Origin: Aralia elata
Taxonomy: Eukaryota > Streptophyta > Magnoliopsida > Apiales > Araliaceae
DNA length: 64,000 nucleotides
Direction: 5' to 3'
NCBI GenBank assembly: GCA_034770075.1
Contig: CM068383.1
Span: forward strand, 3,782,374 to 3,846,373
The notes beneath the pieces are model-generated. The model saw only the letters and a list, made by a program, of their open reading frames with translations. It ran no database searches and was not told where the DNA came from. Position 1 is the stretch's first letter. The number at the start of each line of letters is the position of its first letter. The position numbers were made by a program, and so were the translations under genes. Positions 38,301 through 50,300 of the stretch are shown piece after piece.

Positions 38301-41300
38301 GACTTGGTGGTGGCCTTGGCATTGGAGGAGGATCTGGTACTGGGATGGGAGGTATGTCAGCGCTGTACCAGTTATTAGACAGTGACCAGCCATTCTTATG
38401 CATGCTTCGGATGGTGCTTGTCTCAATGAGGGAAGAAGATGATGGTGAAACTAGTATGCTTATGAAAAATGTAAACATTGAAGACGGCTCGTCTGAGGGT
38501 TTACATCGACGATCTGGCATCATTTCATCCCTTGACAACACTGCTCGAATGTCAATAAGGACACCACGATCAGCATTGTTGTGGAGGTACGTGCTATAGT
38601 TTCCTTACTCTGAACCTTCTCAAGAATACGATCCCTGATTTTCTCGATTAGTATGGCCAAAATAGTATATATAATTCTCCACACTACAGTTTCTTAGAAA
38701 TAAAATGCACCTAGTATTACTCCTATCCACATCTGAGCCTTATTGTCTCTGTCATATATTTATATGAATTATATCATCTTTTGTATTTCTGCTGTTTGGT
38801 TGAACTAATACGTTGTTTGGTGCAAAAATTAGTTGTGTGCTTTATCATAGGAGCCGAAAATCTTGTGGGTGTTGACTCGACTTTATTTATCACAAAAAAG
38901 AGAAGTTAAAGAAAAAATCTTGAGTGTGACAAACAAACCCTGTATTTACATCTAATAGTCTTCATAGGACACTAAATTTGTTGGTGTCCTCACTATTAAG
39001 TTCAATATTTCACACATTAAATTGTGCAAGTATCAGCCCAAAATGCTAAAACTTCATGTCCCATTAAATGAAGTATAATCATGACTATATAAAAGTATAA
39101 TCAAATTTTCCATATCATTTAAAGAGTAGTAAATCACATAAAAGTAGGTTTTAAAAAAAAAAATACAAATGCAATAGAAGAATCATTTTGTTGAACAATT
39201 TTTATATGTTGTATAATCATAAAACAGACTCCCTCCATCCAACATATATTACAACAAATTTCTTTTTGGGAAGTCCTACAAATATTGCAACACTTCTTTT
39301 CTGGGTAACTATTGTGAAGTGAAATGACTAATTTACCCATAGTTATGTCATTTTATCATTTGAATATATAGTGGGTACTAACTAAAATTTTGGGGATCAT
39401 GCTATTGGAACACTCTCGACCACACATTTCATAGGGGTCAATTAGGAAATCAGATAAGAATTTGAAAATTCTTATACCTTGTGCAAAAACCTATGTTGCA
39501 ATATTTGTGAGAGAGGGAGAATTATTTATGAACTAGGTAAATACAAAAGGATTACTTAAGTTGATGCATGACAGATTTGAGATAAAGAACTAATGAAAAA
39601 CAATGAAAAAATAAACTAGGATTTAAACTCCACGTTTAAATCTCTAGGGTCTCTCAAGTGTATCAACTCCATGATGGATATGTTAGAAAGAGACACTTGA
39701 ACTTACATTTCATATATTTTGATTACTTAGAAAGCTTACAAGGTTACCTACTTATACAATTGAAAGAAATAATTAAGACAAAACATGTTCCTTAATATAA
39801 GGAAACATGCAAGCTAATACAAGGAAGAAAACATGGAGTGGGAAACATGGAATAAAACATAAGGAAGAATATAGGGAAAAGGTGGAGGAATATTGGAATA
39901 AAGTGAAGAAAAATATTCTCCATTATTATTTCCAACACTCCCCCTCAAGCTGATAAATAGAAATCTCCTATTTCCCAGCTTGGAAAACGATCGGCAATTG
40001 GACAAAACTTCGTTTGTGAATAGCAATTCCGGCAGTTAACAGTACTCCGTCTATGAATAGCAATTCCGGCAGTGAACAGTACTCCGTCTATGAATAGCAA
40101 TTCTGGTAGTGACCAGTAACTCCGTCTATGAATAGCAATTCCGGCAGTTTGGACAATACCTGTAAAAACCTCCATTTCCTTACCAGCACCAATCGTCATC
40201 TTCGTGAGACGATCCTTTACTGTAATAAACTTGGGATGGTTGTGGTGTGTTTGAGTTTACCCCAATTGCAAAAGGGATTTCTTGTTGAAAAATCATCACT
40301 GGAGTAGAATCTGAAGTTTCTAATTTTTCGCCCTTTTTTTTTTTTTTTTTTAAGAACTGTGGGTAAGTTTCAGAAAAAAAGGTTGTGGGGTACAAACTGT
40401 AATAGGCAGTTTCGGAAAACTGCATAGATGGTGCCGGAAAAGTTGCCGGAAAAGTCGCCGGAAATATGCAGTTTAAAAAACTGCACAAGTGACTGTTGGA
40501 AAAAAGCGTCGGAAAAAAGTTTCCGGAAAAAGTTGTCGGAAAAAGTCGCCGGAAAAGGTCGCCGGAAAAGGTCGCCGGAAAAGTTCAGGCTTTGATACCA
40601 TGTTAGATAGAGACAGTTGAACTTACATTTCATATATTTTGATTACTTAGAAAGCTTACAAGGTTACCTACTTATACAATTGGAAGAAATAATTAAGACA
40701 AAACATGTTCCTTAATATAAGGAAACATGCAAGCTAATACAAGGAAGAAAACATGGAGTGGGAAACATGGAATAAAACATAAGGAAGAATATAGGGAAAA
40801 GGTGGAGGAATATTGGAATAAAGTGAAGAAAAATATTCTCCATTATTATTTCCAACAGGATAAAATACCTCTACGGTAGGAATGATAATAATCAACTTCA
40901 ATATTTATAGTCTATAATCTAAATGACTTGTGGGGATTACATCACTATTTAAAGAGACTCAAAACCCTAATATTATTTGGGGAATAATAAAAGGACTAAA
41001 CGACTCAAATACCCTTATTTATAATTCCTAATCTCTAATTAACTAATAAACAAATTACATTAATTACTCTTACATTAAACATAATAAAAAATCTCAATAA
41101 CAAATATAAAAATTCTTTGCTTTGCTCTTGACTTGTGATCCCCATCATAAGTATTATGTGAAACATTTGGTAAAATATTTATGTTCAACAAACTTATCCA
41201 AGTTGAGCTTTATGATGTCCGAAATTTTCTCCTTTACTAGATGAGCCTAACTTTTAGTTCAAGCTCGGCCAATTTAATAAATGAACGAGCTCAAACTAAG

Positions 41301-44300
41301 GCTCAACTAAGTTGAACGGTGGGCTATTTAACATCACTATCTCTCATTGATTCAGGTCGGTAAAGCTGGAACAATCATATACCGGTAAAATGCTAGCGTT
41401 GGTTGGGTCAATACCATTAGATGTTAGTGTTGATTGGTAAACAGGGGCAAAAATCAACCTGTCAAAGAAGAAAGTTTTATTCAAGGGGAACGAATAACTC
41501 TAAATACACAAATGGTCAATAGTAGGTTCGTTCATACACTCTTCTCGTAGAATTTACTCCCTCAATTCTAAAACTAGAGATACATTTTTCTTTTTAGTCT
41601 GTTCCAAAATTAGAGATACATTTTTCTTTTAGAACTATAAAGTACATATATTTTTAATTTGCCATTATTTTTTTACTATCATTTCTAGCATCACACCACC
41701 ACAACTAAATTTTTAGCTAATATTAAGGTACATTAGGGAATATAAAATCATCCTTAAAAATTGTCTTTTTAGAAATGTATCTTTAAATTGGAAATGAGGG
41801 AGTATAAATTTATTTAGAGGTAGATTCTTTGCTCTCCCATACAAAATGAAGAAACCACCAAAATATTTTAAAATCCTAAATTTCCAAAATAAAACTAATA
41901 AACTCCTAAAACTTATAAAATTAAAAATTTAATTAAACTTTTCAGTTGGACATTTTGGCTCCATCAGTCTCTCTCTCTAGTACCGAGGCAGGACATAGTA
42001 ATTACATCATGCATAAAGAGTACTTTTACATTTTCTTGATATCAATCTTGTTCCTCCAGCAGTTGTTGCATCTTCTTTTGGTTAACATGTCAGTTGTTGA
42101 TCTTGTTAGATTCCTTGGAATACTAACCCTTATTGATGTACAGTGTGCTTTCACCTGTCCTGAACATGCCAGTTTCTGAGTCCAAGAGACAGAGAGTGTT
42201 GGTTGCTTCGTGTGTTCTATATTCTGAGGTTAGTTCCATAGAAGTTTGTCTTCTATCCTAGGCTGAAAGTTTATAGTGTTAAAGTTCACTCTGGTCTTCA
42301 CTTCGCCGTTTGTGTTGTTCTGTTCTTATTTTTGTCTTACGATGGAATGTATGTGGTAGGTGTGGCATGCTGTTGGCAGGGACAGAACCCCTCTTCGTAA
42401 GCAGTATCTTGAGGCCATTTTGCCACCATTTGTTGCTACTTTGAGGAGATGGCGACCCCTATTGGCAGGAATCCACTCACTTGGTACTGCAGATGGTTTG
42501 AATCCTCTTAAAGTTGATGACCGTGCACTAGCTGCAGATGCTTTGCCTATAGAGGTTGAACATCAACTTTCCTTCTATTTCCCAAAAGTATAGAAAGAAA
42601 CATATTATCCATAATTTTATGTTTCCATCATTGAATTGTTAATCAGTTCGATTTAGCTCGGTAGCTTATAGCAGAAAAAATATTTGCAACGACAAAAACG
42701 TGCAAGCATGATTCCAACAGAAATCTGCCAAGCCCCACAGTTCAACTAAAGAGAAGGGAAAAACAAAACATTAGTTAATCAATTTCCAAGCTGCATTATA
42801 GTTAAAAGACTACAAACACTAAAGTTTAATCTAAGCCCTTAAGTAACCATAGTTTACACTATCCAAAATAAAGTAAATAAAAACCTTAACCCCATTAATG
42901 GGATACTTCAGTGAAGTGAACATTGCCCAGCTGCATTAACATGAACAATATTTACTACTAATTTAAATAAGAACTCTGAACAAAATCCAGAAATAAAATT
43001 TAGTTTTAGTCTGCCTCAGATGCTTTTTAAGTCCTCATTATCCATATATTAAAGTGATAGCTGACCTACATCAGTTTGTTAGAGTATAAAGAAACTGTGG
43101 GGCCTTGGTTCTCCTCTGATGGTTTGTGGAACTGTTGAGTTTTGTTTCATCTTTAAAACACTTTTTTAAATATCATTTTTTTGTGTCATTAATTCTTTGT
43201 ATGCAATTTCTGTTTCTCAGTGAACGGTTGATATATATTCAATCCCCATATCGGAAGCTGATATTTCCACATTGGTCTCTTTCACATAGATGTGGGAGCC
43301 ACTCACTATTCATGTGAGAGGAACCATGTGGAAATATCAATTCTCATATCTCTACTAGATAATATAAGTTAAGTGTGGTGAACAGTGAACAGCCAGTTTT
43401 CAAGTTTGGTGTGCCCGGTAGTTTTGGTGTAACAATTCTATCATAGGAAATAATCTTATAATTACAATTGGAAAAAAATCACCACCCAGTTAAAAAAGTA
43501 ACCATCTCCCATATTGTTTTTAATACTCCCTCCGTCCCAGGATAAAAGTCCTTATTATTATTTTAAGTAGTCCGAAGTTAAATGTCTACTTACCTTAAAT
43601 AATCTATTTTTTACAATAATTTGTCTATAATACCCTTAGTATTAAATACCATATTTCTATTCTCTATGCGTATTTATGGAGTATCACTAGTCATGTGCAG
43701 AAAACTATACAATTAGATGAGAACATTTGACCCCTCTTTCTTAATATGCGCAAAAAGTCAATCATGACTTTTATTCTGGAACGGAGGGAGTATTAAAAAG
43801 CCATTCTCTAATTGCACGTCTTGTGACTAGTATAGAATTATATGTGCGGGTGTTTGTATTTAGACAAGCATTATCCTGATTCCAGTAATTTCTAGCAAAA
43901 TCATCTGGACTTCCAGTTGAAAATAATTCAGGCTGCTCTTTGGTGTGCTGCTTGTCCACCTCTGATGTTTCTTTCTTTTCTAATGAAATTCTTCTTTTAT
44001 CTAAAAATAATAATTCAGGCTGCTCTTGCTATGATGTCTCCTGGATGGGCAGCTGCATTCGCTTCACCTCCTGCTGCAATGGCATTAGCAATGATTGCTG
44101 CTGGTGCTGGTGGAGGAGAAACCACTGCAACTGGAAGAAATACACAGCTCAGGCGTGACACGTCATTGTTAGAGAGAAAAACAACCAGGCTTAATACATT
44201 CTCAAGCTTTCAAAAACCTTTGGAGGCTCCAAGCAAATCACCAGCTATTCCAAAGGACAAAGCTGCTGCAAAAGCAGCTGCGTTGGCCGCCGCACGTGAT

Positions 44301-47300
44301 CTTGAACGCAATGCTAAGATTGGTTCAGGAAGAGGTCTCAGTGCTGTGGCAATGGCTACATCTGCACAACGGCGAAATAACAGTGATATGGAACGAGTTA
44401 AGAGATGGAATGTCTCTGAAGCCATGGGAACTGCTTGGATGGAATGCTTTCAGTCGGTTGATTCAAAGTCGGTCTATGGGAAAGATTTTAATGCGTTGTC
44501 CTATAAGTTTATTGCTGTCCTTGTTGGAAGTTTAGCTTTAGCTAGAAACATGCAAAGATCAGAGGTATCATCATGCCTCAATTCCTCATACTTGTCATTG
44601 ACTACTGAAGTGTGTAAACCAACTACCAAAATGGTTCTATATTTTCAGGTTGACAGGCGCACACAAGTTGATGTAATAGCTCAGCATCGTCTATGTACTG
44701 GCATACGTGCATGGCGCAAACTCATCCATTACTTGATAGAGATGAAAAGTCTTTTTGGGCCATTCAGTGACCATTTATGCAATCCTGAGCGTGTATGTTG
44801 ATGGTTCAGAACCTTGCATATCCTTGATTAAAAGCTCTGTCTTTGCACTGAGGTTTTTTAAGAAGTTAAAACCTTCAATTCGCAGGTTTTCTGGAAGTTA
44901 GATTGCATGGAAAGTTCTTCAAGGATGAGGCGATGTTTGAGGAGGAACTACCACGGGTCAGATCATTTGGGTGCTGCTGCAAATTATGAAGATAACTTGG
45001 TGTCTAAACATGATGAAAAGAATGTCATTAGTCCATCTAAAGCATCTGTGTTGGCTGCGGAGGCTATCTCGATGAAGGTAGTAGATGAGGATGACGAACA
45101 AGGAGACGCTGATTTAGAGGAAAGGGAAGAAGGTGCAGAACATCATGAGGGGACACAGGTGAGGCTGTCAGAGACTGCTGAGCAGCCCTTGAAGGTTCCT
45201 GTCAAATCTGCCGATCAAGTTACTAGTGATCAGGAGTTTGTGCAAACCCCTTCAGCCGTTGCACCTGGTTATGTTCCTAGTGAACATGATGAAACTATTC
45301 TTTTTGAGGTTTCAGCTTCAATGGTCCGGCCTTTAAGGGTTTCACGAGGAATGTTTCAAGTAAGTTCTGCAAATATTATTATTGGTGTCAATCTTTGTAG
45401 ATGCACTTTTTAAAGACAATGATGTCTGATACAATTCTTAGCATTTTAGAGACAACTCCTGCGAAAATTATGCTATCAGAACAAGATCAAAATTCTGCAT
45501 GTAACTAAGTGAAGCAATTTTTACTTGCTATATTTTCGAGAGCTATTACATCTTGAACTAATTTAGATATTCAATCTATCTTATAGCACCAATTTAAATA
45601 GGTGGTGTTGATTGTTTGAACAATTGTCCTTTCCAGATCACAACAAAAAGAATTAATTTTATTGTTGATAAAGCTGAGAGGAATCCTGTGGGGGATGGAT
45701 TAGACTGCTCTATAGAAAATCGAGTTCAAGAAAAAGATCAGAGCTGGTTGATATCTTCCCTTCATCAAATATATAGCAGAAGGTGAGATGATTTATTTAT
45801 TTTTTTGCTTAATGAGTTGAGTTTGAATATGACAGCATTAATTGTTTGAGCACTTAGTCTCACAATTATTGATTTTCTACGTTTCTAATGATTACATATA
45901 AAGATGCTTGCATAAATCTTGAATCTGAATATTAATTTGTATATTCTTTTCATACTTTGTTGATAATTAGATAGCTATTTATTATAAATTGTTAGAGCAT
46001 GTCATATCCTGTTGGCCCTTGTATTTTAATAATTAACTTTAAACCAATTGGCGGTGTGTCAGATCTTTTGTTCTGCCAGGTCTTTGATTAAAGTCTTCCT
46101 ACTTGGATCTTGTCAAATTATATTAGTGTAATTCGCACCTTGATTTGTTTCTCCATGTGCAAGCAGAGTTTGCACATCAGATGAAGTATTAATGGATGCT
46201 ATATATATTCATCGTTTTGGTCAATTGCAACTTTAGCATACCATTTTGTGTAGCTTACTTTGGATAATTATGCCATTAAATTTTCTTCCGCTGTTGGATA
46301 CTAATTTTCATGTTCTTACCCTTGCATTTGGGATGTTAATTGGCTATGCAGATATTCTATAAGGATTCTATGGTTTGCCAATTTGTCCTGTGTTAGTTTT
46401 AGTGTGTGTATTATTCTTTTTGAGCTCCACATTTGTTTTCTTTGATTAGACATCCTGTGTACATGGGTGGTCACCTGTTTTGGGTAGCCTTTCTTTTCTA
46501 ATAAATTTTCACTTCTAAAATAAAAAATAAGCAAGTAAATATATATTCTTGAGTCCATTTTTTTTAAGTTCGTTTTGTATGACAATTGGTGATTTAACAC
46601 AATTCACTAATGTATTTTGGCTAACTATTTTGCAGACTTGTTTGTTTGCTGCGGGAGAAATGAGTAGAAAAGCCTTTTGCCCACCTTTATTTTACTTTTG
46701 TAAGAAGGGATGATTTTGTGACAAAATTAATCTTTAGCCCTACTTGATTTTCAGAAGAATTGGATATCCAAGTTCATGGAAAGAGACCTTGTCCTGTACA
46801 ATAGAAAGAAAACTCTCCCTATATGAGCCCACTCCAAACCATGATTCCAATTCCACAATTTTTAACTTGAAAGCAATCCCTTGTAACGTCCTTCATGCTT
46901 TCACAAATTCATTGTTAATAATCACATTCATGGGGCCTTAGGACGATAAATGGAATCCACCACTGTTTTATGGGCTGGACTTGACGACATCCACATTCCT
47001 TAAAGACTTTCACCCTTACCTTAACTAGAAAATAGTTCTAGGTTTTGATGGAGACTCCAAGTCAAGAACAAAGAAGAGATCTTTTATTTTTTATTATTTG
47101 GAGTTTTTATTATGTTTAATATAAAAGTAGTTGATGTGATTTATGTATTTTATTTATTAGTGGGGATTTAGGATATTAATTAGTGATTAGAAATTATTAA
47201 TAAGGGTATTTTAGTCGTTTCGTATTTTTATTATTCCCCAAGGAATATTAAGGTTTGTCTCTCTTTAAATAGTGATGTACCCACAAGTCATTGAGATTAC

Positions 47301-50300
47301 AGACTATTGATATTGAAATCGATTATTTTATTCATACCGTAGAGGTATCCTGTCGTAGATGTATTTTATCCATTTTGGTGTTGATACGTCGAGTTGATAC
47401 ACTTGAGAGATCCTAGTGGTTTAAACGTGGAGTTGAAATCCTAGTTTATTTTTCCTTAATTTTTCATCCTAAATATGTCCAACATCACTTACTCTCTTAA
47501 AATCTATCCAAGACTTGTGAAATAATTGCATATAGCCGTTGGCAGAGCTACATGATACATGTGGTGCCGCAGTGTTCTATTGATCTCATTAATATTTGAA
47601 AAAAATACTAAACAATACTAGTGATTAAAATAAGTTTATTAGAGAACTGGGAACTAATAGTCAATGTTTTAAAAGCCGGACGAGAACCGACGGTTCGACC
47701 GACTAAACCGGGAACCGGTCGGTTTAGATCATATAACCGAATGCAAGTAAAACTTGTTCGATTCAACCGGTCGACTCGGAGAACCGGTGACCGAGTCTTG
47801 GTTTTAGCCGGATCCTTGTATCAATGAAAGTTTATTTTTTTTTTAAGACCATCTTTAGTCTTGCCACCATTTCTCGCCGGCGACCATCCATCATCTCCTT
47901 TGAGGGATCAAAAGAAGTGTTGTGCTTTGTGAATCATCTCCGCTAGGAGATTAACAGGAACACTATGATTTGTTTTGTTTGAGAGATTAAAGATGAGAGA
48001 TGAAGAGATGGGAAGATGGAATGATGAAAATTAATATGGGAGATGGAAATCCGAAAAGCAGAAGCAATTTGAGTTTGATAATTTTTTTTAGTGCTTGGGA
48101 TAATGTGATGTGTTGTACGTGAAAGAAAGATAGGTGAGGTTTATCACATTGAGCACAATTGGTGATTATTAGAATATACTATTATTAGAGTATATTATTA
48201 TTAAATTTTGGTCACTAAGTATGCTTGGTATCCACACAACTTGTAGCCTATATATAAGGTTTTAGTACTATTTGTAATGAGATAACAACAATATTCAATA
48301 CATTTATTTTATCTCTAACATAGTATCAGAGCAATGTTGATTTTGGCAATCAAATAAAAAATTCTTGCTTCCACCGGCGGCGACATATAGTTGGCGGCAA
48401 ACATCATTGTTTATTTTTATTTTTTAACTTCATCTTAAAGAAAAAAAAAATTAGGTGGTTAGAGTTCAGATTTAGTTCTTTTGTTGGAGCTGTAGTTTGA
48501 GTTTTGTCATACGTTACTAAAGTTGGTGCTCTAGTACTCCGTTGCCTAGATTTGAGGTTTCTTTTCGAAGATGCACGTTCCTTGTTGCATGTTATTTTTT
48601 TTTTCTTAACAAGGGTGATATGTCTAGAGCAGTTTATTTCTCGGGTTGAAATATGTAAATGGTTGATTGCAAAGTAAGGATTGCATGGGATTGAGATTTT
48701 AGGAAGGAGTGTCTTTCGATTTTTTGGGTGGCTAGAGAGTCCTCCGTTGTTGAGAAAGGCAAGGAGTCCTTCACAGTTATTTTTGAAGAATAGAAAGTCC
48801 TTCACATTTGTTGTTCAAATTTGTTGTGGGAGACGAGTGTTCTTCGTTATTGCCGGCACATGATATTCTCGAAAAGTGGATGGGTGAAGTTATGTATTGA
48901 GGGTGAGAAATCTAACTTTGGACGTAAAAAAAATAAAAATAAAATTTTTTGTGCAAATTGAATCAATTTGAGGGAGAGTGTTGAGGATAAAATAATTTCG
49001 TTTTATGGTTGGTTTGAGTGTTTTTAGGATTATGTTATGTAACAAGTTGTAAGTCGTAATATAAGACTTTCCAACTTGAGGGGGAGTGTTAGAATATATT
49101 ATTATTATTCGAGTATATTATTATTAGAACTTACACTCTGCCTGGCTTACAACAGTTGTTTTCATTGGTATAGTTTTTGGTAAATAGGTTATCGGGTTGT
49201 CTTTTGGACCTGATTTCAAATCAAAAAAGCTCAATTGTAGCTACCATCTTCTGCTGGATATTATTTTCTTCTGTATATAATTTCATTATAATTTAAATCT
49301 GTAGTTTCAACAATTTGGTCAAATTTGCTATTGTGTTACAATTGTTTTTTTTTCTTTTCGCTCATCCACCAGGGCCCGCATCCTCCTATTTTGTTCATTT
49401 TTTTATTATCTACTATTACAGATATCTCCTGAGAAGAAGTGCACTGGAATTGTTCATGGTAGACCGGTCAAACTTCTTCTTTGATTTTGGGGTAATGATC
49501 CTAATAATTGTGTTTGTCTGAATTCCTTGCAGATTTGCGTTGACAAATGCCAGCTAATCTTTGTTTAATTCTTTCTCCAGAGTACTGAGGGGAGAAGAGA
49601 TGCATATCGAGCTATTGTTCAAGCTCGTCCTCTTCACTTGAACAATATTTACCTGGCAACTCAGGTTTTTACCTCACCATGTTTTAGTTTATGTTTTTAA
49701 AGCAGCCTTTGCACTTCATACTTCTGATAATAACTACACGCAGAGTACCAAGTGTGCTAGATTAACTTGTACAACTGCATGCCCATTGAAGCAAGACACA
49801 AATTCAATAAAATTGGAATCTTGCATGACTGGATTTATGGGTTTATTATTATTAGTTATAGATTGCTTGTAATTAATCTAATTTAAAATTAGTACGATAT
49901 GTTTACGTTTCAATATTGTATGCTATTTTAGTCAAGTTGTATTAGTCTATATTTAGTAATGTGGTGCCTTCAAGTTTATAGAGTTAAATATTTAAACAAG
50001 TAAGTCTTCGTGTAATTGTCCGGTGCATTGTGTACTTCTTGGGGGGATGAAAATACTCTTCTTATATTGTATTCTTCTTGTGCTCTCTTTTCTCTACATC
50101 ATTAACACAGCTTGTGCCTTTAATACTTTTCAATTATAAATCAGAAGGTGGGGGAGGGATTGTCAAAAACAGAAGCAAACTATTTTCCATGTTAATTATT
50201 ATTTTGTCCCCATTATTTATTTGGCAAAAAACTGTTTTCCATGCTCAATTGTGTTTGTTGATATTTTGTTGGAATTTATATTGTGGACTTGAGTTAGTTT

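Larger units (their letters stand above)
39681..40857 (-). mobile_element. Small non-autonomous LTR retroelement (TRIM/SMART-like, 1177 bp)
   Basis: Two 257-bp LTRs (39681-39937 and 40601-40857) begin TGTTAGA and end TCCAACA on the plus strand. They differ at about three positions. Perfect 5-bp target repeats GGATA flank the element (39676-39680 and 40858-40862). On the minus strand a primer-binding site TGGTATCAAAGC follows the right LTR and a polypurine tract TTGAGGGGGAG precedes the left LTR. The 663-bp interior has no pol. A frame of about 50 codons with SDSTPVMIFQQEIPFAIG is its only protein-like part. It must depend on enzymes of a related copia element. Confidence 0.93.
39562..41197 (-). 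mobile_element. Older solo LTR in intron 11, interrupted by a younger LTR element
   Basis: The sequence on either side of 39681-40857 forms a block of about 460 bp. Its reverse complement begins TGTTGAACATAAATATTTTA (from 41197) and matches the plus-strand block at 47041-47475, sharing words such as aataagggtattt, ttattattcccca, tctctttaaatagtgatgta, ccgtagaggta and gagttgatacacttgagaga. Neither copy has a primer-binding site or polypurine tract beside it, which fits solo LTRs. The ends are approximate and no target duplication was confirmed. Confidence 0.65.

Noticed and set aside
38053..38541. 162-codon minus-strand frame inside BCHC2 exon 11
   Set aside because: It is antisense to conserved coding sequence; the sense strand explains the region.
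41235..41340. gctcggcc/gagctcaaa words as another hAT element
   Set aside because: Only a short stretch; no inverted ends or target duplication could be found.
41941..42143. Possible earlier start of exon 12 after acceptor ttttcag at 41944
   Set aside because: Joining there gives residues unlike the family; the acceptor at 42143 restores the expected SVLSP continuation and the correct phase.
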